Positions 53,808 to 62,908 of a stretch of 64,000 nt of DNA are shown here, one piece after another. Position 1 is the first letter of the stretch, and every line of letters begins with the position of its first letter. Location: positions 868,001 to 932,000 of the forward strand of contig NZ_JADKYT010000001.1 of assembly GCF_015354445.1 (NCBI RefSeq), written 5' to 3'. The DNA comes from Methylophilus sp. QUAN (GTDB taxonomy: Bacteria; Pseudomonadota; Gammaproteobacteria; Burkholderiales; Methylophilaceae). A program made the translations under genes and the position numbers. A model generated the notes under the pieces. The model was not told the DNA's origin, searched no databases, and was given only the letters and a program-made list of their open reading frames with translations.

Positions 53808-54164
53808 ATGCGTTATAACACTATTTCCAGGCTGATTTTTATCAGTTGTTTTGCCTTGCTGACGTATTTGTTGCTCATGGAAATGGCGCCAACAAATGAT
53901 GGCTCGATTTACAAAGACAAAATCCAGCATGTGATCGCCTTTGGTGGCGTCACCTTCTGGGGCTTGCTGGCGTTTCAGCGTTTTCCTAAAACTACTTTGT
54001 TTGGGCTGACTGCGTTTGGCGCACTGATGGAAGTCTTACAAGGCATACTCACCACCACCAGGCAGCCCAGTGTGTATGACTGGCTGGCGGATGTCGTCGG
54101 TATTTTGCTGGCTTGGGCCGTGGCCACTGTATGGTTGCGCTGGTGGCAGGGTCGCCGTGGCTGA
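53808..54164 (+). CDS. VanZ-family membrane protein
   Basis: A 118-residue protein with about three or four membrane helices and the VanZ pattern (KIQHVIAFGGVTFWGLLAF, and MEVLQGILTTTRQPSVYDWLADVVG, as separate segments). The family is linked to glycopeptide resistance only by name; most members have unknown membrane functions. It overlaps the downstream thiL start by eight bases, so the two are likely coupled. Confidence 0.85.
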   Translation: MRYNTISRLIFISCFALLTYLLLMEMAPTNDGSIYKDKIQHVIAFGGVTFWGLLAFQRFPKTTLFGLTAFGALMEVLQGILTTTRQPSVYDWLADVVGILLAWAVATVWLRWWQGRRG

Positions 54165-55104
54165 ATTTGAGCTAATTGCCAACTATTTTACCCGGCCTGC
54201 ACAGGCCGATCTGGGCGTGGGCGATGACGCGGCGCTGATCCGCGTGCGACCAGGCTATCAGTTAGCGATTTCAGCAGATATGTCGGTGGTCGGGACGCAT
54301 TTTTTTGCCGATATTGACCCGTTTGCCATCGGTTGGAAAGCCATGGCGGTGAATGTCAGTGATATGGCAGCCATGGGCGCCGAGCCCAAATGGGCCACCT
54401 TGTCGATTGCCTTGCCAGAGATTGACGAGTCTTGGTTACAAGGGTTCAGTAAAGGGCTGTTTGCCTGTGCCGATCAGTTTGGCGTATCCCTGGTTGGTGG
54501 CGATACCACGCGCGGGCCTTTGAATATTGCCATTAATATCCTGGGCGAAGTGCCGCCAGGCCAGGCTTTGCAGCGCAATGGCGCGCAGGCAGGTGATGAT
54601 GTCTGGGTCAGTGGCGTGTTGGGGCAGGCGGCATTGTGGCTGCAGCATCGTTTAGGCAAGCTGGAGATACATACTGAAGCGCTCGCTGCACTGGCCACAG
54701 CCATGCATCACCCGCAACCTCGTGTGGCACTAGGGCTGGCATTGCGCGGTGTGGCAACCGCTGCACTGGATATTTCAGATGGCTTGCTGGCGGACCTGAC
54801 GCATATACTGCAAGCATCCTCTGTTGGCGCTGTGTTGGATTGGACGGCAATGCCCAAGCCTGTGTTGCAGCAGTCGTCAGTGCGTGATGCTGTGTTACAA
54901 CAGGCTGTGTTGGCTGGTGGCGACGATTATGAGTTATGTTTTACTGCTGCGCCGCAGCACAGGGACGCTTTGCAGGCGCTCTCGGCGCAGCTAGGATTGC
55001 CCTTGAGCCGTATCGGGCAAATTACCACGCAGGCAGGCTTGCACGTGTTTAACGGTGACGTGCGTATCGACTTATCGCAGAAAGGATATGCGCATTTTGG
55101 CTAA
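54157..55104 (+). CDS. thiL: ThiL, thiamine-monophosphate kinase
   Basis: A 315-residue enzyme that phosphorylates thiamine monophosphate to thiamine pyrophosphate. Family motifs VGDDAALI (Mg-ATP site), MAVNVSDMAAMGAEP, and LVGGDTTRGP are evident. The start is a GTG at 54157 (read VAEFELIANYF), which overlaps the VanZ stop; a longer upstream frame inside vanZ is not family-like. Length then matches the usual 320 residues. It overlaps pgpA by 17 bases. Confidence 0.93.
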   Translation: MAEFELIANYFTRPAQADLGVGDDAALIRVRPGYQLAISADMSVVGTHFFADIDPFAIGWKAMAVNVSDMAAMGAEPKWATLSIALPEIDESWLQGFSKGLFACADQFGVSLVGGDTTRGPLNIAINILGEVPPGQALQRNGAQAGDDVWVSGVLGQAALWLQHRLGKLEIHTEALAALATAMHHPQPRVALGLALRGVATAALDISDGLLADLTHILQASSVGAVLDWTAMPKPVLQQSSVRDAVLQQAVLAGGDDYELCFTAAPQHRDALQALSAQLGLPLSRIGQITTQAGLHVFNGDVRIDLSQKGYAHFG

Positions 55105-55594
55105 TCACCGCCCACCGCAGCCGCCAAGTTGGGGCTTACTGTTTTCGCATCCTCTGCATTGCCTGAGCTTTGGCCTGGGCACCGGCTTATCACCTAAAGC
55201 GCCGGGCACGGTAGGCACATTATTGGGCTTTCCGCTGTATTGGCTATTGATGGGCTTGCCGCTGATGCAGCAATGGTTAAGTTTAGGTGTGTTGTTCTTG
55301 CTAGGTATCTGGTGTTGCGAGGTGACCGGTCGTGCATTAGGCGTCAGCGACCATGGAGCTATTGTGTGGGATGAAGTCGTGGCGATGGCCGCTGTGTTGG
55401 TCACGGTACCATTCACATGGGCTTGGGGCCTGGCTGCGTTTGCCAGCTTCCGGCTGTTTGATATCTGGAAGCCTTTTCCTATCGGCTGGATAGATCAGCG
55501 TGTAAAAGGTGGGTTGGGCGTGATGCTGGATGATGTGCTGGCGGCAATCATGGCCATGTTGGTATTGCAACTTGCACAAGGCTACGTGTCATGA
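55088..55594 (+). CDS. pgpA: PgpA, phosphatidylglycerophosphatase A
   Basis: A 168-residue inner-membrane phosphatase that forms phosphatidylglycerol. Family features are GTGLSPKAPGTVGTLLG near the N-terminus and WDEVVAMAAV and FRLFDIWKPFPIGWID later, with several membrane helices. The ATG at 55088 overlaps the thiL end, the usual thiL-pgpA arrangement; a TTG at 55097 has a better-spaced ribosome site and is an alternative. It overlaps pncC by four bases (ATGA). Confidence 0.92.
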   Translation: MRILANHRPPQPPSWGLLFSHPLHCLSFGLGTGLSPKAPGTVGTLLGFPLYWLLMGLPLMQQWLSLGVLFLLGIWCCEVTGRALGVSDHGAIVWDEVVAMAAVLVTVPFTWAWGLAAFASFRLFDIWKPFPIGWIDQRVKGGLGVMLDDVLAAIMAMLVLQLAQGYVS

Positions 55595-56097
55595 ACATAT
55601 TGCTTGAGTTAAGCGAAACCTTGGGACAGGCACTACAAGTAAAGCACAGGCAGTTGGCGCTGGCCGAGTCTTGCACTGGCGGGATGGTTGCACAAGCGGT
55701 GACCGCCATTGCAGGTAGTTCTGCCTGGTTCGATCGCGGTTTTGTTACCTATAGCAATGTGGCAAAAATCGAGATGCTGGGTGTTCCTGATGCATTGATT
55801 GCCGAGTTTGGTGCGGTCAGCGAGCCCGTGGCTGAGGCAATGGCCTTAGGGGCATTGCAACACAGTCAGGCGCACTTAAGTGCTGCCATTACTGGCATTG
55901 CTGGGCCGGGTGGTGGATCACCGCACAAACCGGTTGGCACGGTATGTTTTGCCTGGGCATCTCGCAGTGATGGCGGCAGCAGAGGCAATACTACGGTGAT
56001 AGAAACCCGTCATTTTGAAGGTGATAGAACGCAAGTGCGCGAGCAGGCCGCCAGCTATTTGCTGGCTGGCTTGCTAAAGATGGCTAATGCACTGTAA
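55591..56097 (+). CDS. pncC: PncC, nicotinamide-nucleotide amidase (CinA C-terminal domain)
   Basis: A 168-residue enzyme corresponding to the C-terminal domain of CinA, which deamidates NMN to nicotinate mononucleotide in the NAD salvage cycle. Family segments are LALAESCTGGMVAQAVTAIAGSSAWFDRGFVTYSN and ITGIAGPGGGSPHKPVGTVCFAW, given here as two regions. It closes the vanZ-thiL-pgpA-pncC group. It and nadE both act on NAD metabolism but are far apart. Confidence 0.93.
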   Translation: MNILLELSETLGQALQVKHRQLALAESCTGGMVAQAVTAIAGSSAWFDRGFVTYSNVAKIEMLGVPDALIAEFGAVSEPVAEAMALGALQHSQAHLSAAITGIAGPGGGSPHKPVGTVCFAWASRSDGGSRGNTTVIETRHFEGDRTQVREQAASYLLAGLLKMANAL

Positions 56098-56103
56098 TCA
56101 GAA

Positions 56104-56472
56104 CTAGCGGTGATGATGGTGGCCGTGGCCGTGGCCGTGGCCGTGGCCATGTCCGCCGCCGTTCCAGCCACCGCCGTAAAAGTTTCTCGGACCATAGTTA
56201 TAACCACCATAGCCACCGTTTCCATACGAAAACTGGATAAAGCCAGGTGCTGGTTGCGGGTAAGCTACGGCTGGCACACCATAGAAGTTACTTTGCGGGT
56301 GGCGGTAAACGACCACTGGTGGTGGCGCATAATAGACCGGTGGTGGTGCGTAGTAAGCGGGTGGGTATGGATTGCCAACGACCACGCCGACTGACCAGTT
56401 ATCCTGTGCTTGCGCGCTGAATGCAGCCAGGCTGCCCAGTGCAAACGTCAATATATATTTTACGGTTTTCAT
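56104..56472 (-). CDS. Exported Gly/Tyr/Pro-rich protein with His-Gly repeat tail
   Basis: A 122-residue protein with a signal peptide (MKTVKYILTFALGSLAAFSAQA, residues 1-22), a Pro/Tyr-rich middle with repeated APPPVYY and APPPVVVY units, a Gly/Asn/Tyr-rich part, and a C-terminal His-rich tail of HG repeats ending GHHHHR. The His tail could bind metal (Ni, Zn or Cu), and the protein is probably disordered and extracellular or periplasmic. I do not recognise a family. The repeat tail is encoded by a hexanucleotide array (56119-56150). It overlaps nothing and is divergent from recA. Confidence 0.7.
   Translation of the reverse strand: MKTVKYILTFALGSLAAFSAQAQDNWSVGVVVGNPYPPAYYAPPPVYYAPPPVVVYRHPQSNFYGVPAVAYPQPAPGFIQFSYGNGGYGGYNYGPRNFYGGGWNGGGHGHGHGHGHGHHHHR
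56119..56150 (+). repeat. Hexanucleotide tandem array coding the His-Gly tail
   Basis: Five near-perfect copies of ggccgt (plus strand), with a last variant copy ggccat, encode alternating His and Gly on the minus strand. Such short arrays can expand or contract in whole codons pairs without shifting the frame, so copy number may vary between strains. Confidence 0.7.
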
Positions 56473-56536
56473 AAATTCTCCTCACACGGAAAACAAATTA
56501 ATGCTCTCTGTAGCTTTAACGCACCTGCCTTATAAC

Positions 56537-56547
56537 GGTTGACAACC
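56537..56547. promoter_or_regulatory. Short palindrome upstream of recA
   Basis: GGTTG-A-CAACC at 56537-56547; with the flanks it extends to an imperfect 19-base palindrome (56533-56551, one mismatched pair). It lies in the 272-base gap between the His-repeat gene and recA, about 200 bases before recA. It could be an operator for either gene. No LexA-type CTG-N10-CAG box was seen. Confidence 0.3.
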
Positions 56548-56744
56548 ATTACGTGCAACAGTGCTGGCCTGGCATTGCTTATTTGCAATCACCGGCCATC
56601 CCTCGCAGATGGCATTCACTCGCCTAATTCATGGCTTCGCCATTTCACTGATGGTCGATTTATGAAATAATTAGAAGTTATTGTTTGAAGTATATAGCGT
56701 TTGTGTAAACAACGCATTTTTATTGGTCAAAGAAAGCAATCAGC

Positions 56745-57773
56745 ATGGATGACAACAAAAGCAAAGCGCTCGCCGCCGCACTCTCTCAAATTGAAAAACA
56801 GTTCGGCAAAGGCTCCATTATGCGCATGGGCGATGGCGATATTGGTGAAGACTTGCAAGTGGTCTCTACCGGTTCGCTGGGCCTGGATATTGCGCTGGGC
56901 GTAGGCGGTTTGCCACGTGGCCGTATTGTTGAGATTTATGGCCCGGAATCTTCAGGTAAAACGACGCTGACTTTGTCTGCCATTGCTGAAATGCAAAAGC
57001 TGGGTGGCGTGGCCGCGTTTATCGATGCCGAGCACGCCTTGGATCCACAATATGCGGCCAAGCTGGGCGTCAATGTGCCTGAGCTGCTGATTTCTCAGCC
57101 AGACACGGGCGAGCAGGCGCTGGAAATTGCCGACATGCTGGTGCGTTCTGGTTCTGTCGATATCGTGGTGGTGGACTCGGTGGCAGCCCTGACGCCACGT
57201 GCTGAAATTGAAGGCGAAATGGGCGACAGCCATATGGGCCTGCAAGCGCGCTTGATGTCACAGGCGCTGCGTAAACTGACCGGCAATATCAAGCGTACCA
57301 ATACGCTGGTGATCTTCATTAACCAAATCCGTATGAAAATTGGTGTCATGTTTGGCAACCCGGAAACCACCACTGGCGGTAACGCGCTGAAGTTTTACTC
57401 ATCCGTGCGTCTGGATATCCGCCGTACGGGCGCGATTAAAAAGGGCGACGAAGTGATTGGTTCTGAGACTAAAGTCAAAGTCATCAAAAATAAAGTCGCG
57501 CCGCCGTTTAAGCAGGCAGAATTCGACATTATGTATGGCGAAGGGATTTCACGTCTGGGTGAAGTGATCGAGTTGGGTACCAACCTCAAACTGGTGGAAA
57601 AAGCCGGTGCCTGGTATAGCTACAATGGCGAAAAAATCGGCCAGGGTAAGGAAAATGCCAAAGAGTTCCTGCGTGAAAACCCAGCGATTGCCGCTGAGAT
57701 CGAAGCCAAAATCCGCGAAAACTCCAATGTGCTGGCCGATAGTATGCCTTCAGCCAGAGGTGAGGACGATTAA
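56745..57773 (+). CDS. recA: RecA recombinase
   Basis: A 342-residue ATP-dependent strand-exchange and SOS coprotease protein. Walker A is GPESSGKT (66-73), then [20 protein letters not shown] and the L1/L2 DNA-binding loops ([20 protein letters not shown]). Length is normal. A ribosome site (aagaaag region) precedes the ATG. recX follows five bases after the stop, then alaS, the conserved recA-recX-alaS order. Confidence 0.97.
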   Translation: MDDNKSKALAAALSQIEKQFGKGSIMRMGDGDIGEDLQVVSTGSLGLDIALGVGGLPRGRIVEIYGPESSGKTTLTLSAIAEMQKLGGVAAFIDAEHALDPQYAAKLGVNVPELLISQPDTGEQALEIADMLVRSGSVDIVVVDSVAALTPRAEIEGEMGDSHMGLQARLMSQALRKLTGNIKRTNTLVIFINQIRMKIGVMFGNPETTTGGNALKFYSSVRLDIRRTGAIKKGDEVIGSETKVKVIKNKVAPPFKQAEFDIMYGEGISRLGEVIELGTNLKLVEKAGAWYSYNGEKIGQGKENAKEFLRENPAIAAEIEAKIRENSNVLADSMPSARGEDD

Positions 57774-57778
57774 TCCCT

Positions 57779-58252
57779 TTGCGGCAAACCGTGGAGAAAT
57801 CGCTGCGCCAGCGTGCGCTTGAGTTGTTAAGCAAGCGCGAGTATTCCGCCGCTGAGTTGGCGCAAAAGCTTAAAGGCTACGCTGGCGAAGAAGATGATAT
57901 CCCGGCCTTGATTGCGGATTTCAAAGGCCGTGGCTGGTTAAGTGATGCACGCTATACCGAGCAAATGGTGCATGCGCGCCAGGCCAAGTTCGGTGCGGCG
58001 CGGGTAGCGCACGAGTTGCGTGAAAAAGGGGTGGATGACACCCTGATTGCCGAAGCCGTTGCCGGTTTGCAGGACAATGAAGTAGAACGCGCCAGGGAAG
58101 TCTGGCGCAAAAAGTTTAAAGCGGCCGCGACGACGCGTGAGGAATGGGCGAAACAAGCCCGTTTTTTACAAAGTCGCGGTTTTACGTTTGAAGTGATTAA
58201 ACAAATTTTGAATAGACACGCAGAAGATGACAGTCCAGAAGACGACAGTTAG
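57779..58252 (+). CDS. recX: RecX, RecA regulator
   Basis: A 157-residue helical protein that caps and disassembles RecA filaments. RecX helical-repeat features are seen ([60 protein letters not shown]-like end). Start is a TTG at 57779, with a GTG at 57791 as a nearly equal choice. It overlaps alaS by 26 bases in another frame. The end is acidic ([10 protein letters not shown]). Confidence 0.9.
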   Translation: MRQTVEKSLRQRALELLSKREYSAAELAQKLKGYAGEEDDIPALIADFKGRGWLSDARYTEQMVHARQAKFGAARVAHELREKGVDDTLIAEAVAGLQDNEVERAREVWRKKFKAAATTREEWAKQARFLQSRGFTFEVIKQILNRHAEDDSPEDDS

Positions 58253-60878
58253 TTACGGAAGCAATCCTTCCAGCAAGCAAATCCGCCAGGCATTCCTGGA
58301 TTTTTTTGCTTCCAAAGGCCATCAGGTAGTGGCTTCCAGTTCACTGGTGCCACACGGCGACCCGACCTTGCTGTTTACCAATGCGGGTATGAACCAGTTT
58401 AAAGACGTATTCCTTGGCTTTGACAAGCGCGCCTATACGCGTGCGGCCTCAGCCCAGAAATGTGTACGTGCTGGCGGCAAGCACAATGACCTCGAAAACG
58501 TCGGTTACACTGCGCGTCACCATACCTTTTTTGAGATGCTGGGTAACTTTAGTTTTGGCGATTATTTCAAGCGCGATGCCATTGCATTCGCCTGGGAGTT
58601 GTTGACTGAAGTCTACGCCTTGCCGAAAGAGCGCCTGATGGTGACGGTATACGCGGAAGATGATGAAGCGTATGACATCTGGCACAAAGAAGTCGGCGTG
58701 CCTGCGGACAAGATTGTCCGTATTGGCGATAACAAGGGCGCACGTTATGCCTCTGACAACTTCTGGATGATGGGCGATACCGGTCCTTGCGGCCCTTGTA
58801 CCGAAATTTTCTATGATCACGGTGCACATATCCCTGGTGGTCCTCCAGGATCACCTGATGAAGATGGTGACCGCTTTATCGAAATCTGGAACAACGTCTT
58901 CATGCAGTTTAACCGCGATGAAGCGGGTGTCATGCATCCACTGCCTAAGCCATCGGTAGATACTGGTATGGGTTTGGAGCGTATTTCTGCCGTGTTGCAA
59001 GGCGTGCATGCCAACTACGAAATTGATTTGTTCCAGGCGCTGATTAAAGCAGCTGCGCGCGAAACCCATACGGCTGACCTGGATAGCCCGTCACTCAAAG
59101 TGCTGGCTGACCATATCCGTGCCTGCTCCTTCCTGATTGCCGATGGTGTGATTCCGGGTAACGAAGGCCGCGGTTACGTGTTGCGCCGGATTATCCGCCG
59201 CGCCATCCGTCATGGTTACAAACTGGGCTGTAGAGCCGCCTTCTTCCACAAGCTGGTTGCGGACCTGGTGGCTGAAATGGGCGAGGCTTATCCTGAGCTC
59301 GTGAGCAACCAGACACGTATCACTGATATTCTCAAGCAGGAAGAAGACCGCTTCTTTGAAACCATTGAAAACGGTATGCAGATTCTGGAAGCTGAACTGG
59401 CGACCAAACCTGCTATTTTCAATGGCGACCTGGCGTTTAAATTACACGATACCTTTGGCTTCCCGCTGGATTTGACCGCAGATATTTGCCGTGAACGTGG
59501 TGTGACCGTGGATACGGCAGGTTTTGATGCTGCCATGGCGCGCCAGAAAGAACAGGCGCGTGCGGCGGGTAAGTTCAAAATGGCGCTGAATCTTGAATAT
59601 GATGGCGCGGCGACGACATTCCATGGTTACGATAAACTGGAAACTCCGGCCAAAGTACTGGCGCTGTATAAGGATGGTAGCGCAGTCCATATCTTGAATG
59701 AAGGGGATCTGGGCGTGGTGGTGCTGGACCATACGCCTTTCTATGCTGAATCTGGCGGCCAGATTGGCGACAGCGGTGAACTCAAGTCCGCCAACGGTAT
59801 TTTTGCCGTAGAAGATACGCAAAAAATTCAGGCGGCGGTGTTTGGGCATCATGGCGTGCTCAAGACCGGCACCTTGTCAGTCGGTGATGAATTGGCTGCC
59901 AAAGTCAATCTGCAAGCGCGTGCCAACACCATGCGTAACCACTCTGCCACACACTTGATGCACAAAGCCTTGCGTGAAGTGTTGGGCGAGCACGTGCAAC
60001 AAAAAGGCAGCCTGGTGGATACTGAAAAAACCCGTTTTGACTTTGTGCACAATGCGCCGATGACCGATGCAGAGATTGCCAAAGTCGAGGCATTGGTGAA
60101 TGCAGAAATTCTTGCCAACGCGGCGACCCAGGCGCGTGTGATGGACATTGAGTCTGCACAGCAAACTGGCGCCATGATGCTGTTTGGCGAAAAATATGGT
60201 GACGAAGTGCGCGTGCTCGATATTGGCACCTCGCGTGAGCTATGCGGAGGCACCCATGTTAGCCGCACTGGCGATATTGGCTTGTTTAAAATCACCGCTG
60301 AGAGCGGTGTGGCTGCTGGCGTGCGTCGTGTAGAAGCGACCACAGGCGAGGGTGCATTAAAGCTGGTGCAGGCGCAACAAACCCTGATTAATCAGGTAGC
60401 TGGTGAGCTAAAAGCGCCAGCGCATGAGTTGCCTGCCAAAATCGCCCAGGTGATGGATAACGTGAAGTCCCTGGAAAAAGAACTGGCACGACTCAAGTCC
60501 AAACTGGCGTCCTCCCAAGGGGATGACCTGGCGACACAGGCACTGGATATCAACGGTGTGAAGGTGTTGGCAGCAACCTTGGAAGGTGCGGATGCCAATG
60601 CCTTGCGCGAAACCATGGATAAGCTCAAGGATAAGCTTAAATCTGCCGTCATTGTCTTGTCCAGTGTGGCCGACGGTAAAGTCAGCCTGGCGGCAGGTGT
60701 CACCAGTGACTTAACCGGCAAAGTGAAAGCCGGTGAGCTGGTGAATCACGTTGCAGGCCAGGTGGGTGGCAAAGGTGGTGGCAAGCCGGATATGGCGATG
60801 GCTGGTGGTACCGAGCCTGCCAATTTGCCGCAGGCTCTGGCCAGCGTGAGGGCTTGGGCAGAAGCAAAACTAAATTAA
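58227..60878 (+). CDS. alaS: AlaS, alanyl-tRNA synthetase
   Basis: An 883-residue class II synthetase. N-terminal catalytic domain ([13 protein letters not shown], then [20 protein letters not shown]), a tRNA-recognition domain, an editing domain with zinc motif HSATH (572-576) and CGGTH (Cys673), and the C-Ala domain ending [13 protein letters not shown]. The ATG at 58227 lies inside recX but is the only ATG/GTG close to the family start. Length is normal (870-880). Confidence 0.97.
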   Translation: MTVQKTTVSYGSNPSSKQIRQAFLDFFASKGHQVVASSSLVPHGDPTLLFTNAGMNQFKDVFLGFDKRAYTRAASAQKCVRAGGKHNDLENVGYTARHHTFFEMLGNFSFGDYFKRDAIAFAWELLTEVYALPKERLMVTVYAEDDEAYDIWHKEVGVPADKIVRIGDNKGARYASDNFWMMGDTGPCGPCTEIFYDHGAHIPGGPPGSPDEDGDRFIEIWNNVFMQFNRDEAGVMHPLPKPSVDTGMGLERISAVLQGVHANYEIDLFQALIKAAARETHTADLDSPSLKVLADHIRACSFLIADGVIPGNEGRGYVLRRIIRRAIRHGYKLGCRAAFFHKLVADLVAEMGEAYPELVSNQTRITDILKQEEDRFFETIENGMQILEAELATKPAIFNGDLAFKLHDTFGFPLDLTADICRERGVTVDTAGFDAAMARQKEQARAAGKFKMALNLEYDGAATTFHGYDKLETPAKVLALYKDGSAVHILNEGDLGVVVLDHTPFYAESGGQIGDSGELKSANGIFAVEDTQKIQAAVFGHHGVLKTGTLSVGDELAAKVNLQARANTMRNHSATHLMHKALREVLGEHVQQKGSLVDTEKTRFDFVHNAPMTDAEIAKVEALVNAEILANAATQARVMDIESAQQTGAMMLFGEKYGDEVRVLDIGTSRELCGGTHVSRTGDIGLFKITAESGVAAGVRRVEATTGEGALKLVQAQQTLINQVAGELKAPAHELPAKIAQVMDNVKSLEKELARLKSKLASSQGDDLATQALDINGVKVLAATLEGADANALRETMDKLKDKLKSAVIVLSSVADGKVSLAAGVTSDLTGKVKAGELVNHVAGQVGGKGGGKPDMAMAGGTEPANLPQALASVRAWAEAKLN

Positions 60879-60903
60879 TTCAATTGATTAACAGAGCGAA
60901 ATA

Positions 60904-62133
60904 ATGGCATTAATCGTACAAAAATATGGCGGCACCTCAGTCGCCAATCCCGAGCGTATCCGTCATGTGGCGCGTCGTGTTGCGCGCTATAAGGCCATGG
61001 GGCATCAAGTGGTGGTCGTGGTGTCTGCCATGTCCGGCGAAACAAACCGTTTGATCTCCTTGGCCAAGGAAATCATGCCGGATCCTGATCCGCGTGAGTT
61101 GGACGTGATGGTGTCTACTGGTGAGCAAGTGACTATAGGCATGACTGCCCTGGCGTTGATGGAGCTGGGTATCAAGGCAAAAAGCTATACCGGCACCCAA
61201 GTCAAAATCCTGACGGATGATGCTTATAACAAAGCGCGGATTCTGGACATTGACCAGCACAACCTGAAAAAAGACCTCGATGACGGCTATGTCTGTGTCG
61301 TGGCAGGCTTTCAGGGCGTGGATGCCAATGGCAATATCACCACGCTGGGTCGCGGTGGTTCCGACACCACTGGTGTGGCCTTGGCGGCTGCTTTAAAAGC
61401 CGATGAATGCCAAATCTATACTGATGTGGATGGCGTATATACCACCGATCCTCGCGTAGTGCCTGAGGCGCGTCGACTGGAAAAAATCACTTTTGAAGAG
61501 ATGCTGGAGCTGGCCTCTCAAGGCTCCAAAGTGCTACAGATCCGTTCTGTAGAGTTCGCCGGTAAATACAAAGTCAAATTACGTGTGCTCTCAAGCTTTG
61601 AAGAAGAAGGCGACGGCACACTGATCACATTCGAAGAAAATGAGGAAAACATGGAAGAACCAATTATCTCCGGCATCGCTTTTAATCGCGATGAGGCGAA
61701 AATTACTGTGACTGGCGTGCCTGATAAACCAGGCATCGCTTATCAGATTCTGGGGCCGGTGGCCGATGCCAATATCGATGTCGATATGATTATCCAGAAC
61801 GTCGGCGCTGATGGCACGACTGACTTTACGTTCACTGTACACAAAAATGAGATGAACAAAACACTGGCGTTGCTGCGCGACAAGGTGCAAGGTCATATTC
61901 AGGCACGTGAAATCAGTGGCGATGACAAGATCGCCAAGGTGTCTGTGGTCGGTGTGGGTATGCGCTCACATGTGGGTATTGCCAGCCAGATGTTCCGTAC
62001 ATTGGCCGAAGAGGGTATTAATATCCAGATGATTTCTACCAGCGAAATTAAAATCGCCGTGGTGATCGAAGAGAAATATATGGAGCTGGCGGTACGCGTG
62101 TTACACAAGGCATTTGGCCTTGAAAACGCTTAA
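60904..62133 (+). CDS. lysC: LysC, aspartokinase
   Basis: A 409-residue aspartate kinase, first step for Lys, Thr, Met and diaminopimelate. N-terminal kinase with the start MALIVQKYGGTSVANPERI and GRGGSDTTGVALAAALKADECQIYTDVDGVYTTDPR (catalytic loop, given as one region), and two C-terminal ACT domains (ITVTGVPDKPGIAYQILGPVADANIDVDMI and IAKVSVVGVGMRSHVG). Those ACT domains bind lysine or threonine for feedback inhibition. It starts 25 bases after alaS. The element at 62140-62272 follows. Confidence 0.96.
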   Translation: MALIVQKYGGTSVANPERIRHVARRVARYKAMGHQVVVVVSAMSGETNRLISLAKEIMPDPDPRELDVMVSTGEQVTIGMTALALMELGIKAKSYTGTQVKILTDDAYNKARILDIDQHNLKKDLDDGYVCVVAGFQGVDANGNITTLGRGGSDTTGVALAAALKADECQIYTDVDGVYTTDPRVVPEARRLEKITFEEMLELASQGSKVLQIRSVEFAGKYKVKLRVLSSFEEEGDGTLITFEENEENMEEPIISGIAFNRDEAKITVTGVPDKPGIAYQILGPVADANIDVDMIIQNVGADGTTDFTFTVHKNEMNKTLALLRDKVQGHIQAREISGDDKIAKVSVVGVGMRSHVGIASQMFRTLAEEGINIQMISTSEIKIAVVIEEKYMELAVRVLHKAFGLENA

Positions 62134-62139
62134 TAGAAA

Positions 62140-62272
62140 CGCGGAATAAGCGGCTGCGCGGGTGAATAACTGCGTTACGCGGTACTCAAAATCCTCATGT
62201 ACTCCATGTACATTCCGGTTTCTGCGTTCCGTGCGCCTTGTACTTCATCCCGCTCGCTCGCTTATTTCACCT
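62140..62272. repeat. Long imperfect palindromic intergenic element after lysC
   Basis: A stretch of about 130 bases that folds back on itself along its whole length. The outer arms (about 62143-62168 and 62241-62270) pair with few mismatches, inner segments around 62170-62195 and 62208-62240 pair as well, and the centre is the GTAC-rich sequence atgtactccatgtacat at 62198-62214. No reading frame makes sense in it. It looks like a dispersed MITE-like or REP-like intergenic element; its copy number cannot be judged from one copy. It also occupies the place of the lysC terminator. The remaining gap to 62425 holds nothing else that I see. Confidence 0.6.
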
Positions 62273-62425
62273 TTCTTTTATATAAAGAAATAAAACATTC
62301 TTGTTTTTGACGTTGATTTCTGAAGGGTTTTCACGTAGTATGGCGCCCTTCGATGCAGTAGCAATGCTGCAAAGAAAACAGCGTAAGCTGTGTTGGTTTT
62401 TATTAGGACTTGATTGTTTTAATAA

Positions 62426-62519
62426 GGTGAGCTGGCCGAGAGGTCGAAGGCACTTCCCTGCTAAGGAAGCATATGGGCTTAAACCTGTATCGAGGGTTCG
62501 AATCCCTCGCTCACCGCCA
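62426..62519 (+). tRNA. tRNA-Ser (anticodon GCT)
   Basis: 94 bases including an encoded CCA. The acceptor arm ggtgagc/gctcacc pairs, and the discriminator base is G. The long variable arm is typical of class II Ser tRNA. The anticodon loop ctGCTaa sits on a cttcc/ggaag stem, giving anticodon GCT at 62460-62462, which reads AGC/AGT. The T-loop is ttcgaat. Confidence 0.97.
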
Positions 62520-62601
62520 AAAACCTTGCTCCGTGCGGGTATGGTTTTTTGGTAAATTGGTTGTTTGATGTGAATCTGCACCGCCACAAAGCTTAAAATA
62601 G

Positions 62602-62610
62602 TGTTATAAT
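62602..62610 (+). promoter_or_regulatory. Extended -10 promoter of tRNA-Arg
   Basis: TGTTATAAT: a TGn followed by a perfect TATAAT (62605-62610), 30 bases before the mature tRNA-Arg 5' end. No matching -35 is obvious. Confidence 0.55.
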
Positions 62611-62640
62611 GCTGTTTTTGTTGCAAAGCAACAAACCTTG

Positions 62641-62717
62641 GCGCCCGTAGCTCAGTTGGATAGAGTATTTGGCTACGAACCAAAGGGTCGGGCGTTCGAA
62701 TCGCTCCGGGCGCGCCA
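62641..62717 (+). tRNA. tRNA-Arg (anticodon ACG)
   Basis: 77 bases including encoded CCA. Acceptor arm gcgcccg/cgggcgc, D-loop with ctcagttggatagag, anticodon loop ctACGaa on a ttgg/ccaa stem (anticodon ACG at 62675-62677, expected to be edited to ICG and to read CGU/CGC/CGA), and T-arm gggcg-ttcgaat-cgctc with one G-T pair. It has its own promoter and a strong terminator. Confidence 0.97.
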
Positions 62718-62722
62718 AAAAT

Positions 62723-62756
62723 AAAAAGCCTTGTTTCTTCGGAAGCAAGGCTTTTT
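62723..62756 (+). terminator. Terminator after tRNA-Arg
   Basis: Stem aaaaagccttgtttc, ttcg tetraloop, gaagcaaggcttttt with one G-T pair, followed by T's. A long and stable hairpin with a run of six T's. Confidence 0.85.
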
Positions 62757-62908
62757 TCTTTCCTGTGGTAGATCATTGCATTTGCTGCTTATTCGTAGAT
62801 GTTGCTGCATGATCAACCCCGTCTGTATGTATATTCTGCCGCCTTGAGCGTAGCGAGAGGCAGGGCAGGTATGGTATGCTTTAACTTTGTTTTTTCATTG
62901 GTGTTTCA

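Noticed and set aside
62267-62776. A minus-strand reading frame of about 169 codons across the tRNA genes, including text such as GAPGAIRTPDPLVRSQ
   Set aside because: It is the antisense of tRNA-Ser and tRNA-Arg; this IRTPDPLVRSQ/GIRTLDTGLSP wording is a well known spurious product of tRNA antisense frames.
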